Under the pieces are notes generated by a model. That model ran no database searches, was not told where the DNA came from, and saw only the letters and a program-made list of their open reading frames with translations. A stretch of DNA of 47,711 bases from Burkholderiales bacterium (GTDB lineage: Bacteria > Pseudomonadota > Gammaproteobacteria > Burkholderiales > Burkholderiaceae_C), in contig JADJCH010000058.1 of the NCBI GenBank assembly GCA_016703325.1, positions 1 through 47,711 on the forward strand. The letters run 5' to 3'. Numbering within the stretch: the first letter of the stretch is position 1; each line of letters opens with the position of its first letter. Shown here piece by piece: positions 7,899 through 15,953 of the stretch. The translations under genes were made by a program, and so were the position numbers.

Positions 7899-8935
7899 CA
7901 GCTTTTCTCCGGTTCAGGGGAGGCCGCGCCGGCCCGCTCGGCGGCCAGTTCCGCCTTGCGCTGGCGCAGGGTCTCAGCCACCGCGTCGGCGCCGACGCGC
8001 CAGGTCAGCAGGGGCTCCCGGCTGCGGGCGGCCTGGGAGGTCTCGCAGGCACTCAGGCACTGGCCGCACTGCACGCAGGAGAACATCATGCGCTTGATGT
8101 TGCGGGCGTTCAGGCGCATCGGGCAGCCGCCGTCGCAGGCCGCGCCGTCCGGGAACACCGGGGTGCTGCAGCTGCGGCAGTCGCGGGCCTGGCGCCGCTC
8201 GAAGGCCACCACCATGCCCCTGGGGTTGGCCATCCAGGCCAGGCTCTGGAACAGGCCCACCGCGCAGCCGAAGCGGCAGAACAGGTGCCGCGCCAATGCG
8301 AACTCCAGCGTGAACACCGCCGTTCCGACGGCCAGAAAACGCGCCTGGTTGGGGGTGGAGTTGCCGCTGAGCAGCCGGCTCCACAGTTCGGCGGGCGGCA
8401 GCAGGTAGCTCAGCAGGGTGATCGACCAGAGGAAGCCGAAGGCCAGGCAGCCGAGCAGGAACAGCGGCCACCAGCGCCGCTGCGGCGCCCGATCGGCCCG
8501 TGGGGTGGATTTGCGGTCCCAGAGGCTGTACTTCGCGCTGGCGCGGTGCAGGGTCTGGTTGAGTGTCTCGACGATGGAGAAGTGCGGGCACAACCAGCCG
8601 CAGTACAGGCGCCCGTAGCGCCAGGCCACCGCCAGGAAGCCTGCGATCAGCAGCAGGGCCGGAACGAAGGCGCGCAGCAGGATGGAGAGGGCGGCTTCGT
8701 TGGCGCTGATGCGCCCGGCCCGGAAGTCATCGATGCCCAGCGTCCAGCGCTGGCCGAGGAACCACAGCTGCGCTTCATTCAGATCGAAGCGCAGCAGGTC
8801 CAGCGCGGGAGCGAGCAGGAAGAGGGCGAAGAAGCCCAGTTGAAAGAGGCGACGACGACGCTGCAGGGAGTGCAAGGAGGAGGAGACAGGAGCAGCCAAA
8901 GGTGTCGCCGTCGCGCAAAACGGTGGGGTCGGCAT
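7898..8935 (-). CDS. Membrane polyferredoxin (NapH/NosR/CcoG-like 4Fe-4S protein) of the nor operon
   Basis: A 345-residue inner-membrane protein with about five hydrophobic helices. Two membrane-edge cysteine pairs (YCGWLCPH and CRFGCAVG) of the NapH/NosR type are followed by a C-terminal domain with CRSCS, CDGGCP and CVQCGQCLSACE, enough for two 4Fe-4S clusters. The family moves electrons across or along the membrane to support respiratory metalloenzymes. It lies between norQ and norD and overlaps norD by one base, so a role in NO-reductase assembly or redox supply is likely (inference). The start at 8935 gives a long polar N-terminus; a shorter start is possible. Confidence 0.82.
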   Translation of the reverse strand: MPTPPFCATATPLAAPVSSSLHSLQRRRRLFQLGFFALFLLAPALDLLRFDLNEAQLWFLGQRWTLGIDDFRAGRISANEAALSILLRAFVPALLLIAGFLAVAWRYGRLYCGWLCPHFSIVETLNQTLHRASAKYSLWDRKSTPRADRAPQRRWWPLFLLGCLAFGFLWSITLLSYLLPPAELWSRLLSGNSTPNQARFLAVGTAVFTLEFALARHLFCRFGCAVGLFQSLAWMANPRGMVVAFERRQARDCRSCSTPVFPDGAACDGGCPMRLNARNIKRMMFSCVQCGQCLSACETSQAARSREPLLTWRVGADAVAETLRQRKAELAAERAGAASPEPEKS

Positions 8936-8986
8936 GGCGATGTGTGCGCGTGCATGCGACCCGTGAGGATCAGTTGAAGGTGCCGG

Positions 8987-9823
8987 TCAGTCCGGGACGA
9001 CGGCGCTCACCACCTCGGCCAGCGCGGCGGCGGTGTCGGCGTCATCGGTCAGCGCGTCGACGATGGCGGCGCGGCAGGCTGTGGCCAGCGGCAGGCCGGA
9101 GGCCACCAGGCGGCCGGCCATCACCAGCAGACGGGTGCTGACGGTTTCTTCCAGGTCGTGGTCGGTGAGGCGACGCAGGGCCTCGGCCAGCTGCACCAGC
9201 TGGGCTGCAACTTCGGCGCTGACGCCGGCTTCCGACGTGACGATCTGGCGCTCCACCGTCGGGGTGGGGTAGCCGAAGGTCAGCGCGACGAAACGCTGAC
9301 GGGTGCTGGGCTTCAGACTCTTGAGCAGGTTCTGATAACCCGGGTTGTAGGAGATCACCAGCATGAACCCGGGCGGGGCCACGAGCAGTTCGCCGGTGCG
9401 TTCGATGGGCAGCACCCGCCGGTCATCGGCCAGTGGATGCAGCACCACGGTGGTGTCCTTGCGGGCTTCCACCACCTCGTCGAGGTAGCAGATGGCGCCG
9501 CTGCGCACGGCCCGGGTGAGTGGGCCGTCGTTCCAGACGGTGTTGCCATCGCCGATCAGGTGCCGGCCGACCAGGTCGGCGGCAGACAGATCGTCGTGGC
9601 AGCTCACCGTCACCAGCGGCCGGCCCAGCCGTGCCGCCATGTGTTCGACGAAGCGGGTCTTGCCGCAGCCGGTGGGGCCCTTGATCAGCAGCGGCAGGCG
9701 CTGGTGGAAGGCGTGCTCGAAGAGCGCGACCTCGCCAGCTTGCTGCGCGTAGAAGGGAAGACCGCCGGGTTCGGCCGCCGCCAGGGTGGCGGCGACATGG
9801 CGGGCGCTGCTGAATTCCATCAT
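8987..9823 (-). CDS. norQ: NorQ, MoxR-type AAA+ ATPase
   Basis: A 278-residue AAA+ ATPase with Walker A GPTGCGKT (49-56), Walker B ICYLDEV (111-117), sensor region ISYNPGYQ and STRQRFV arginine-finger area. It matches the NorQ/CbbQ branch of MoxR ATPases, which activate metalloenzymes together with a vWA partner; here that partner is NorD. It lies 52 bp downstream of norB and 51 bp upstream of the polyferredoxin gene. Confidence 0.95.
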   Translation of the reverse strand: MMEFSSARHVAATLAAAEPGGLPFYAQQAGEVALFEHAFHQRLPLLIKGPTGCGKTRFVEHMAARLGRPLVTVSCHDDLSAADLVGRHLIGDGNTVWNDGPLTRAVRSGAICYLDEVVEARKDTTVVLHPLADDRRVLPIERTGELLVAPPGFMLVISYNPGYQNLLKSLKPSTRQRFVALTFGYPTPTVERQIVTSEAGVSAEVAAQLVQLAEALRRLTDHDLEETVSTRLLVMAGRLVASGLPLATACRAAIVDALTDDADTAAALAEVVSAVVPD

Positions 9824-9875
9824 CGGCTCCAGGCTCGACTCGCTTCGTTTCGGTTGCGTGGCTTCAGTTCACCGT

Positions 9876-11318
9876 TCAGGCGCGACGGGCGGGCACCGCG
9901 CGGGCGGTGGCGCCGTTGCCTTCCACGACGGCATCCGGTTCATTGGCGCCGACGAAGAAGCTGGTCAGGTAGGTGATCAGGCCGATCAGGAAGCCCACAC
10001 CACCGGCCAGACGCAGCCAGTAGAAGAAGGCGAGCTGATCCTGGGTGGCCATGAAGCCCATCGCACCACTCTCGGGCAGGCGCTGCAGCCAGACCTGCAG
10101 GACGCCGGCGCCGGTCAGGGCCAGCACCATCACGCCCATGCTGATGGTCATCAGCCAGAAGCTCCACATCTCGTAGGTCTGGGCGATCTTCGGGGCCACC
10201 ATGCGGCCGCGCAGCGAGGGCATCGCGTAGCTGATCATCGAGATCACCACCAGCACATAGGCGCCGTAGAACGCCAGGTGACCGTGGGCTGCGGTGATTT
10301 GCGTGCCGTGGGTGTAGTAGTTGACCGGAGACAGGGTGTGGATGAAGCCCCACAGGCCGGCGCCCAGGAAGGCCATCACCGAGGTACCGACGGCCCACAG
10401 CACGGCGGCCTGGTTCGGGTGTTCACGGCGGCGACGCTGCACCATGTTGAAGGCGAAGACCGTCATCATGAAGAAGGGGATGGGTTCCAGCGCGGAGAAC
10501 ACGCTGCCGATCCACTGCCAGTAACCCGGCGTGCCGATGAAGAAGAAGTGGTGGCCGGTGCCGAGGATGCCAGTCATCAGCGAGAAGGCGATGATGACGT
10601 ACAGCCACTTGTCGATCACTTCGCGGTCCACGCCGGTGGTCTTGATCAGCACGAAGGCCAGCAGGGCGCCGAGGATCAGTTCCCACACGCCTTCCACCCA
10701 GAGGTGAACGACGAACCACCAGTACATCTTGTCGCGCACCAGGTTGTGCGGGTTGACGAAGCTGAACAGGAACAGCACCGCCAGACCCCACAGACCGAGC
10801 AGCAGCACCAGCGAGATGCTGGTCTTGCGGCCCTTGAGCACGGTCATCGAGATGTTGTACAGGAAGGCCAGCGCCACCACCACGATGCCGATCTTGGTGG
10901 GCAGCGGCTGCTCCAGGAACTCCCGTCCCATCGTCATGATGAGGTCGTTGCCGGTCAGCTCGGCGAGCTTCGCGTAAGGCACAGTCAGGTAGCCGACGAT
11001 GGTCGCCGCGCCTGCAATCAGGAAGATCCAGAACAGCGCGATGGCCAGCTTGGGACTGTGCAGCTCGGTTTCGGCTTCCTCAGGAATGAGGTAGTAGGCC
11101 GAACCCATGAAGCCGAACAGCAGCCACACGATCAGCAGGTTGGTGTGGACCATGCGGGCCACGTTGAAGGGAATGTAGGGGAACAGGAAGTCCCCGATCA
11201 GGTACTGCAATCCCAGGCTCAGACCGAAGACGATCTGCCCGGTGAACAGCGCCAGCGCCGCGATGAAATACAGCTTCGCGACGGACTGGCTCTTGTATTT
11301 GAGCACGGTGTTTGTCAT
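9876..11318 (-). CDS. norB: Nitric oxide reductase subunit B (cytochrome b, cNOR)
   Basis: The 480-residue catalytic subunit that reduces two NO to N2O at a haem b3/non-haem iron centre in the inner membrane. It has twelve predicted helices and all metal ligands: His58 and His347 (low-spin haem b), His205, His256 and His257 (FeB) with Glu213 beside them, and His345 (haem b3). Its length fits the short cytochrome-c-dependent type rather than the quinol-fused qNOR. It lies 15 bp downstream of norC. Confidence 0.97.
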   Translation of the reverse strand: MTNTVLKYKSQSVAKLYFIAALALFTGQIVFGLSLGLQYLIGDFLFPYIPFNVARMVHTNLLIVWLLFGFMGSAYYLIPEEAETELHSPKLAIALFWIFLIAGAATIVGYLTVPYAKLAELTGNDLIMTMGREFLEQPLPTKIGIVVVALAFLYNISMTVLKGRKTSISLVLLLGLWGLAVLFLFSFVNPHNLVRDKMYWWFVVHLWVEGVWELILGALLAFVLIKTTGVDREVIDKWLYVIIAFSLMTGILGTGHHFFFIGTPGYWQWIGSVFSALEPIPFFMMTVFAFNMVQRRRREHPNQAAVLWAVGTSVMAFLGAGLWGFIHTLSPVNYYTHGTQITAAHGHLAFYGAYVLVVISMISYAMPSLRGRMVAPKIAQTYEMWSFWLMTISMGVMVLALTGAGVLQVWLQRLPESGAMGFMATQDQLAFFYWLRLAGGVGFLIGLITYLTSFFVGANEPDAVVEGNGATARAVPARRA

Positions 11319-11333
11319 GGCATTGCTCCTCGC

Positions 11334-11768
11334 TCAGCCTTCGATGTTCGGCGGCCACTTTTCAGTGTTGATCTCGTTGGTCCACTTCAGGAACTCAACC
11401 AGATCATCGAGCTGCTTGTCGTCGAGATTGAACTGCGGCATCTGGCGACGGTGGGGCGCACCGGTGGGCTGCGCCTTCATCCATGCCTTGATGAAATCGC
11501 CACCGCGGCGTTTGTAGACGTTGCCCAGCTCGGGAGCGAAATACGCCCCCTCGCCAAGAAGCGTGTGGCAGCCGATACAGTTGCGCGTCTCCCAGATCTT
11601 CTTGCCGGCCACCACCGCGGGGGTGATGGCCTGGGCGTTGGATCGCTCAGGGATCTTGCGTTCGGTGTCGACCACCAGGACTACGAACAGGAGGGCGAAA
11701 AACGCCGCCCCGCCGTAGAAGATGTTGCGGGCCATCTGTTTGGTGAACCCGCTCTGGTTTTGGCTCAT
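11334..11768 (-). CDS. norC: Nitric oxide reductase subunit C (membrane cytochrome c)
   Basis: A 144-residue membrane-anchored cytochrome c: one N-terminal helix (about 15-34), haem-binding CIGCH at 64-68 and the probable axial Met110 in RRQMPQF. It passes electrons from periplasmic cytochromes to NorB. It is the first gene of the nor operon; the ATG is preceded by GGAGG (gaggcctcctatg read on the minus strand), and an FNR-type dyad lies 57 bp further upstream. Confidence 0.96.
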   Translation of the reverse strand: MSQNQSGFTKQMARNIFYGGAAFFALLFVVLVVDTERKIPERSNAQAITPAVVAGKKIWETRNCIGCHTLLGEGAYFAPELGNVYKRRGGDFIKAWMKAQPTGAPHRRQMPQFNLDDKQLDDLVEFLKWTNEINTEKWPPNIEG

Positions 11769-11824
11769 AGGAGGCCTCCTCGGACTAGGTTCGGCTAGCG
11801 TAGGGACGAGGCCTCTTGTTTTCC

Positions 11825-11838
11825 TTGAAGCGGTTCAA
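11825..11838 (-). promoter_or_regulatory. FNR/Dnr/Nnr-type operator of norCBQD
   Basis: TTGAAGCGGTTCAA is a perfect dyad with the TTGA-N6-TCAA geometry recognised by the CRP/FNR superfamily (FNR, Dnr, NNR). It is centred about 63 bp before the norC ATG, a place where a class II activator site would drive the operon. Anaerobic or NO-responsive induction is inferred from the site and the gene content. Confidence 0.75.
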
Positions 11839-11898
11839 GAAAGAAAAATCGCACCGTCGGGGCGATCGTTTCCTGGGCCGGAACGTGGTGTGGCCGCC

Positions 11899-12513
11899 TC
11901 AGTTTTCGGCGCCGGATGGGTCGCCTGTGCCGACTGGCGTGGCAGCGTGGTCGGCCAGACGCTGGCTCTTCCAGTAGACGTCGTCGCCCCCCAGTCCATC
12001 CAGATTGGCGCGGTTGAGCACCCGTGCCAGCACGAACAGCAGGTCGGACAGGCGGTTCAGGAACAGTCGGGGTGCGTCGTTCACCATCTCCGCGCGGCCC
12101 AGGGTCACCACCGACCGTTCGGCGCGCCTGGCCACGGTGCGGCAGACATGGGCCAGCGCCGCACTGCGGGTGCCGGCGGGCAGGATGAACTCCTGCAGGC
12201 GCGGCAGCCTCGCGTTGTGGTGTTCCAGGGCCTGGTCGAGGGCCTGTACCGCCTCGGTCTTCAGCAGCTCGAAGCCCGGCACGGACAGCTCGCCTCCCAG
12301 ATTGAACAGCTCGTGCTGGATCTGCACCAGCAGCTCGCGCACCTCCGGGGGCAAGGGTTCCGCCAGCAGCACTCCAAGTTGGGAGTTCAGTTCGTCCACC
12401 TCACCGATGGCCTGGATGCGCAGGTGGTCCTTCGGCACGCGGCTGCCGTCGCCCAACCCGGTGCTGCCGTCGTCGCCGGTGCGGGTGCTGATTTGTGTGA
12501 GTCGATTGCCCAT
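11899..12513 (-). CDS. Cob(I)alamin adenosyltransferase (PduO type)
   Basis: A 204-residue ATP:cob(I)alamin adenosyltransferase that makes adenosylcobalamin. It begins MGNRLTQISTRTGDDGSTGL, the ATP-binding N-terminal motif, followed by GEVDELNSQLG, GGELSVPG and the CRTVARRAERSV helix with the catalytic arginines, then LNRLSDLLFVLAR. The start at 12513 was chosen because family members begin this way, although the frame stays open upstream. It precedes the nor operon by 130 bp in the same direction. Confidence 0.93.
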   Translation of the reverse strand: MGNRLTQISTRTGDDGSTGLGDGSRVPKDHLRIQAIGEVDELNSQLGVLLAEPLPPEVRELLVQIQHELFNLGGELSVPGFELLKTEAVQALDQALEHHNARLPRLQEFILPAGTRSAALAHVCRTVARRAERSVVTLGRAEMVNDAPRLFLNRLSDLLFVLARVLNRANLDGLGGDDVYWKSQRLADHAATPVGTGDPSGAEN

Positions 12514-12604
12514 CCCGACATCGTAGCGCCGGCACAATCGGGGTCTGCTGCGTGGGGCCGGGTCACCGGTCTTCCGCTTTTCCGTTTCAGCTGACCAGCC
12601 GACC

Positions 12605-13378
12605 ATGTCCTTAGTCCCGCCCGACCTGAACGATGCCGAGATCCGCGAGCTCGACGACCTGCTGGCTGCGGTGCCCGCGCCGCTGGAGGCGCTGGATGTG
12701 GTGATGCTCGACGGCTACCTCTGCGGGGTGTTGTCACAACCCGAGGTGATCGAGCGGACACGCTTCCTGGCGCTTGCCTGTGACTGGAACCTGACCGCAG
12801 AGGGAAGTGATCCCGGCGAGGCAGCGGGGGTGGTGCTCACGCCGGACACGGCGGGCTGGCATGCGGCCAAACACGAGCGGCTGTGTGCATTGATCGACAA
12901 GCGGCATGCCGCCCTCGCGCAGGCTTTCACCGAACAGGGCTGGTTCGACCCTCTGGTGATGGAGCCCACCGACGACGAAGGCCAACCGTTGAAGGGTGGC
13001 GAGGCCATTCAGGCGGCGCTGGCGCCCTGGGTCATCGGGTTCGAGCATGCGCTGAACCACTTCAACGGGCTGGAGCAACTGGCTGCGCCGGAAGTGCCTG
13101 ATCTGCTGGCCTGCCTGTGGCGGCATCTGCCGGAACAGACCGAGGAGGAGCAGGCCTACACCAAGGCGCTGGACCAGGAGCATCCGCTGAAGACGCTGGA
13201 TGCCGCCATCGAGGATCTGGTGGGCAACGTGATCGAGCTGGCCGACCTGGCGCGTGCCGACATGGTGAAGGTGGCCACGTTCCGCCGCGGCGGCCCGAAG
13301 GTGGGGCGCAACGATCCCTGTCCCTGCGGCAGCGGTCGCAAGTACAAGCTGTGCCACGGTTCGGGGGCGCAGGGCTGA
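12605..13378 (+). CDS. YecA/UPF0149 family protein with C-terminal SEC-C zinc motif
   Basis: A 257-residue cytoplasmic protein. The N-terminal helical UPF0149 domain (DLLAAVPAPLEALDVVMLDGY, a family signature region split here as residues 19-39) is followed by a C-terminal SEC-C motif, GRNDPCPCGSGRKYKLCHG, whose Cys and His bind zinc as in SecA and YecA. SEC-C proteins contact ribosomes or translocon clients; the role of this family is poorly defined. Divergent from the adenosyltransferase gene with 91 bp between. Confidence 0.88.
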   Translation: MSLVPPDLNDAEIRELDDLLAAVPAPLEALDVVMLDGYLCGVLSQPEVIERTRFLALACDWNLTAEGSDPGEAAGVVLTPDTAGWHAAKHERLCALIDKRHAALAQAFTEQGWFDPLVMEPTDDEGQPLKGGEAIQAALAPWVIGFEHALNHFNGLEQLAAPEVPDLLACLWRHLPEQTEEEQAYTKALDQEHPLKTLDAAIEDLVGNVIELADLARADMVKVATFRRGGPKVGRNDPCPCGSGRKYKLCHGSGAQG

Positions 13379-13511
13379 AGCCCTTGCCCCTCCGCCTCAG
13401 CTGTGAACGATCACCGGCCGGGTCCGAGAAATTGACTTGGCGCAAACCTGCCCCCGGGGGCGATGGGACACTTGCACGCTCCTGACTCAGCTTGATACGG
13501 AGTATGGCGGC

Positions 13512-13934
13512 ATGAAGATTCTGGTCTGTGTCGATGGCAGCGAGTTCACTCGCCGCATGGTGGCCTATTGGGCTGCGCATGAGGAGTGGCTGGGCAACCA
13601 GCACCAGTTCACCGTTCTGACGGTGGTGCAGGCCATCCCGCCTCGCGCTGCCGCGGTCCTGGACCGCGAAGTGCTCAACAGTTATTACGCCGATGAGGGC
13701 GAAAAGACGTTCAAGCCGATCCGCACCTTTCTCGACAAGCAGGGGCTGAGCGCCACCTACCTGAGCAAGACCGGCCCGGTGGCGGAGGTGATTGCGCGCA
13801 CGGCCCGCGAGGAAGACTTCGACCTCGTCATGATGGGGTCACATGGTCACTCGGAGCTGGGCACGCTGGTGATGGGCTCGGTGGCCACACGGGTGCTGGC
13901 ATCCTGCAAGACGCCCGTGCTGTTGATTCGCTGA
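13512..13934 (+). CDS. Universal stress protein (UspA family)
   Basis: A 140-residue single Usp domain. It starts MKILVCVDGSEFTRR and ends with the ATP-binding signature GSHGHSELGTLVMGSVA followed by TPVLLIR. ATP-binding Usp proteins are induced by starvation or stress and act in the cytoplasm. The start at 13512 is preceded by GGAG; the frame stays open for 25 further codons without coding character. Confidence 0.93.
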   Translation: MKILVCVDGSEFTRRMVAYWAAHEEWLGNQHQFTVLTVVQAIPPRAAAVLDREVLNSYYADEGEKTFKPIRTFLDKQGLSATYLSKTGPVAEVIARTAREEDFDLVMMGSHGHSELGTLVMGSVATRVLASCKTPVLLIR

Positions 13935-13978
13935 CGCACCTGAGAATCGCTGACGCACCTGCCCTGGATCCAGCGGTT

Positions 13979-14182
13979 TCAGCCTCTCGCCGAAGCCTTC
14001 TTCTGTACAGGAGGAGGCGTGTCCACCGGTCCGGGTCGCGTGGCCGGACCTGACAAGCTCAGATCGAGTCCAAATGCCGTGCCGTAGTCTGCAAAGTCCG
14101 GTTGACGGTTCACAGGACGGCGCCGCGTCGGCCGCTTCAGCAGTTCGAGCCAGCGGGCCCATGGGTGCAACGACGCGTTCAT
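13979..14182 (-). CDS. Small protein with DFADYGTAFGLD motif
   Basis: A 67-residue protein starting at an ATG preceded by AGGAGGTGATC, a full anti-Shine-Dalgarno match and one of the strongest ribosome sites in the window. The N-terminal part is basic and amphipathic (WARWLELLKRPTRRR), followed by DFADYGTAFGLDLSL and a proline-rich tail. I recall similar short proteins with a D-(M/Y)-G-T-A-F-G-L-D core in other Burkholderiales, none with assigned function. The frame is open upstream, but the ribosome site decides the start. Confidence 0.68.
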   Translation of the reverse strand: MNASLHPWARWLELLKRPTRRRPVNRQPDFADYGTAFGLDLSLSGPATRPGPVDTPPPVQKKASARG

Positions 14183-14266
14183 GATCACCTCCTGCCAGAT
14201 GGGCTGGCGGGTTGCTCCTGCAGGACTCTCAACTTGGCGAGACCCTCTGACCGCTGGACAAGTCGA

Positions 14267-14282
14267 GAACCCTCCAGGGTTC
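14267..14282. repeat. Perfect dyad GAACCCT-CC-AGGGTTC
   Basis: Two 7-base arms separated by two bases, 85 bp upstream of the small gene on the minus strand. It may be an operator or a short hairpin in its leader; there is no further support. Confidence 0.35.
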
Positions 14283-14685
14283 AGCGAGCTGTTGCGGTTG
14301 AGAAACAGTGTAACGAGATTCATGGGTGGAGCGGTGCGTGGTTGCAACGGAACGATCCCGCCCGTGCGGTTTGACTGTGGACTTTTCGCGTCTGGCTTCG
14401 GAGCCGCGATTCACTCGGAGGCTTATCCCCCATCGTGAGATCGTCTGGGGGGTGGTGTTCGTGAAAAAATGCACAACTTTCATCCACCTTCATGGGGATG
14501 GCCGATCAACCTGTCCGTTCGTATAGTTCTTCTCAGAGAGCTGTCACACGCGGAATCGAAAAAAGCTGCACTGCTGAACGTGCTACGGACGCAAGATCAA
14601 CAAGACCTGTCCGATGAGCGTAGATTTGGTGGATGTTGCAAAGTCCCAACGGCGTTCCTCCGGGATCGTCCATCGGCCCACTACC

Positions 14686-14713
14686 CCACTACCTGGTAGT
14701 GGGCTTTTTTTTG
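14686..14713 (+). terminator. Strong rho-independent terminator without an upstream gene
   Basis: The stem CCCACTAC/GTAGTGGG with a 3-base loop is followed by an uninterrupted run of about eight T on the plus strand. No plus-strand gene ends nearby, and the neighbouring gene on the right is on the minus strand. It therefore probably ends an unannotated plus-strand RNA starting within the preceding 200 bp. Confidence 0.75.
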
Positions 14714-14743
14714 GTTGCGCCCGAGATCCCGCTCTGCGGAACT

Positions 14744-15586
14744 TCATCTCTTGGCCCCTCCTGCATCCTTTCCGTCGTACCCGGCCGGCAGTTGAAGACG
14801 GACGTTCGGATCCCGAGGTGCTCGTTCCCGGAAGTCCTGCACCGCCTGCCGGAGGTTGCCGATCATCTGGTCCATGGCTGTGGAGAAGCCCATCGAGCGC
14901 CCTTCGCGTGCCTTCTCGCCGAAGCCGACCATCGTGGCTTCACCCTTGCGGGTCGCGGTGCCCGAGGCTCGCATCAGCAGACGGCGGCTGCGGATGTCGA
15001 AGACGGTGCATTCCACCGCGGTCAGCACCTCGAATCGGTCGCCTTCGATCACGTAGGCCCCCACGCCCGTCCAGTACAGGAAGGACCAGCCACTGGCGTC
15101 TGCATGCTGCACCTGGTCGTAGGAAATCAGCGCGACCACATCCAGGTTCAGCAGCGCCGCCACCCGATCGAGGTTGGCAAATCCGCCGCCGGGTTCCAGG
15201 TACAGCGAAGGTACGGTTTCGATCTGACGGATGAAGGGGTAGCCCGCAAAAGCTTCCCTCACCTTGTCGGCCAATTGCTGTCTTTCGGTTTCAGAAAGGC
15301 GGGCGTCGCCTTTGGCCGTGTCCGGCACAAAGGCCACTCCGATGCGAAAAGGCACCTGGATCACCGCCACCGCGTCGCTGGAGGGGGGTGGCTGGTCCTT
15401 GCCTGGAAACAGGAAACTCAGCACCGAAGCCACCTGCCGCTGGCGGTTGCGTGCATCCATCGACGCACAGCCGGTCAGCCAGGAGTCTGAAAGAAGAGCC
15501 GTCAGGGCGAGTGCGCTGCGCTGCAACCAGCGGCGCCGTGGGGTCAGCGTCATACGGATGTCCTCGCGCGATGGGATCGTCTGCAT
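14744..15586 (-). CDS. Lipoprotein, rhombotarget-lipoprotein-like
   Basis: A 280-residue exported lipoprotein. After a basic start (TPRRRWLQRS) and hydrophobic stretch comes the lipobox LTGC with Cys40. The body has IQVPFRIGVAFVPDTA, LEPGGGFANLDRVAALLN, LDVVALISYDQVQ and YWTGVGAYVI, which I recognise from the family called rhombotarget lipoprotein (partners of the rhomboid-like rhombosortase); it ends GGAKR, without a clear GlyGly-CTERM helix. An alternative start at 15553 keeps the lipobox and has GAGGAC upstream; the start at 15586 has GGGAGGAGG. The function is unknown; outer-membrane location is likely. Confidence 0.72.
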   Translation of the reverse strand: MQTIPSREDIRMTLTPRRRWLQRSALALTALLSDSWLTGCASMDARNRQRQVASVLSFLFPGKDQPPPSSDAVAVIQVPFRIGVAFVPDTAKGDARLSETERQQLADKVREAFAGYPFIRQIETVPSLYLEPGGGFANLDRVAALLNLDVVALISYDQVQHADASGWSFLYWTGVGAYVIEGDRFEVLTAVECTVFDIRSRRLLMRASGTATRKGEATMVGFGEKAREGRSMGFSTAMDQMIGNLRQAVQDFRERAPRDPNVRLQLPAGYDGKDAGGAKR

Positions 15587-15590
15587 CCAT

Positions 15591-15953
15591 CCTCCTCCCG
15601 CAGGGCCGCAGAAATCAAGAGGCTTCGACCCTTGTTCAGTCGCGGAGCACCCGGCGTGTTGCCGCTTGGCGCGCGGCTGGAACAGCCTGACGCTGCAGCG
15701 CGGCGGTTCGGCGGCGCAAACCTAGGGTTGACCCGTTGGTCGGCTGCCGCAGACGGGTCCAACTGGCCAGGCACGGTGCTTGCGCACCGTTGCGGTGCCG
15801 CGCCCCTCGACTCATCTTCGCCAACACGTCCTTGTTCGCGGGTCGAGGCGGCGGCGGCACCCCGCCCACCGCCTGTTCGATCCCAACCTGTCCCCCTGCG
15901 CTTCCCGGCCGCTGGCCCGGGGGCGGCGCCTGCCAACGCTGAGGAGTTTGTCC
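15591..15953. other. Intergenic region with two hairpins upstream of cytochrome gene
   Basis: About 360 bp between the divergent lipoprotein and cytochrome genes. No gene is recognisable. It contains a 10-bp stem with one bulge (GTTGACCCGT with ACGGGTCCAAC, 15727-15763) and, 9 bases later, a perfect 7-bp stem with TTGC loop (ACGGTGC/GCACCGT, 15773-15790). Confidence 0.45.

Larger units (their letters stand above)
14183..14743. other. 561-bp intergenic region without recognisable gene
   Basis: No frame here has coding character, and base composition is visibly lower in GC than in the flanks, with A/T runs (gtgaaaaaatgcac, tcgaaaaaagc). It holds a perfect dyad (14267-14282), a TATAGT box at 14522-14527 that could serve as a plus-strand -10 element, and an orphan plus-strand terminator at its right end. 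It may encode a small RNA or a long leader. Confidence 0.5.

Noticed and set aside
9786..11798. 670-codon plus-strand frame
   Set aside because: Antisense to norB and norC; low-complexity His/Gln/Asp product with no domain.
14528..14713. 6S RNA as identity of the candidate small RNA
   Set aside because: The ends do not pair into a long closing stem and no open-bubble structure is evident; only a terminator hairpin is clear.
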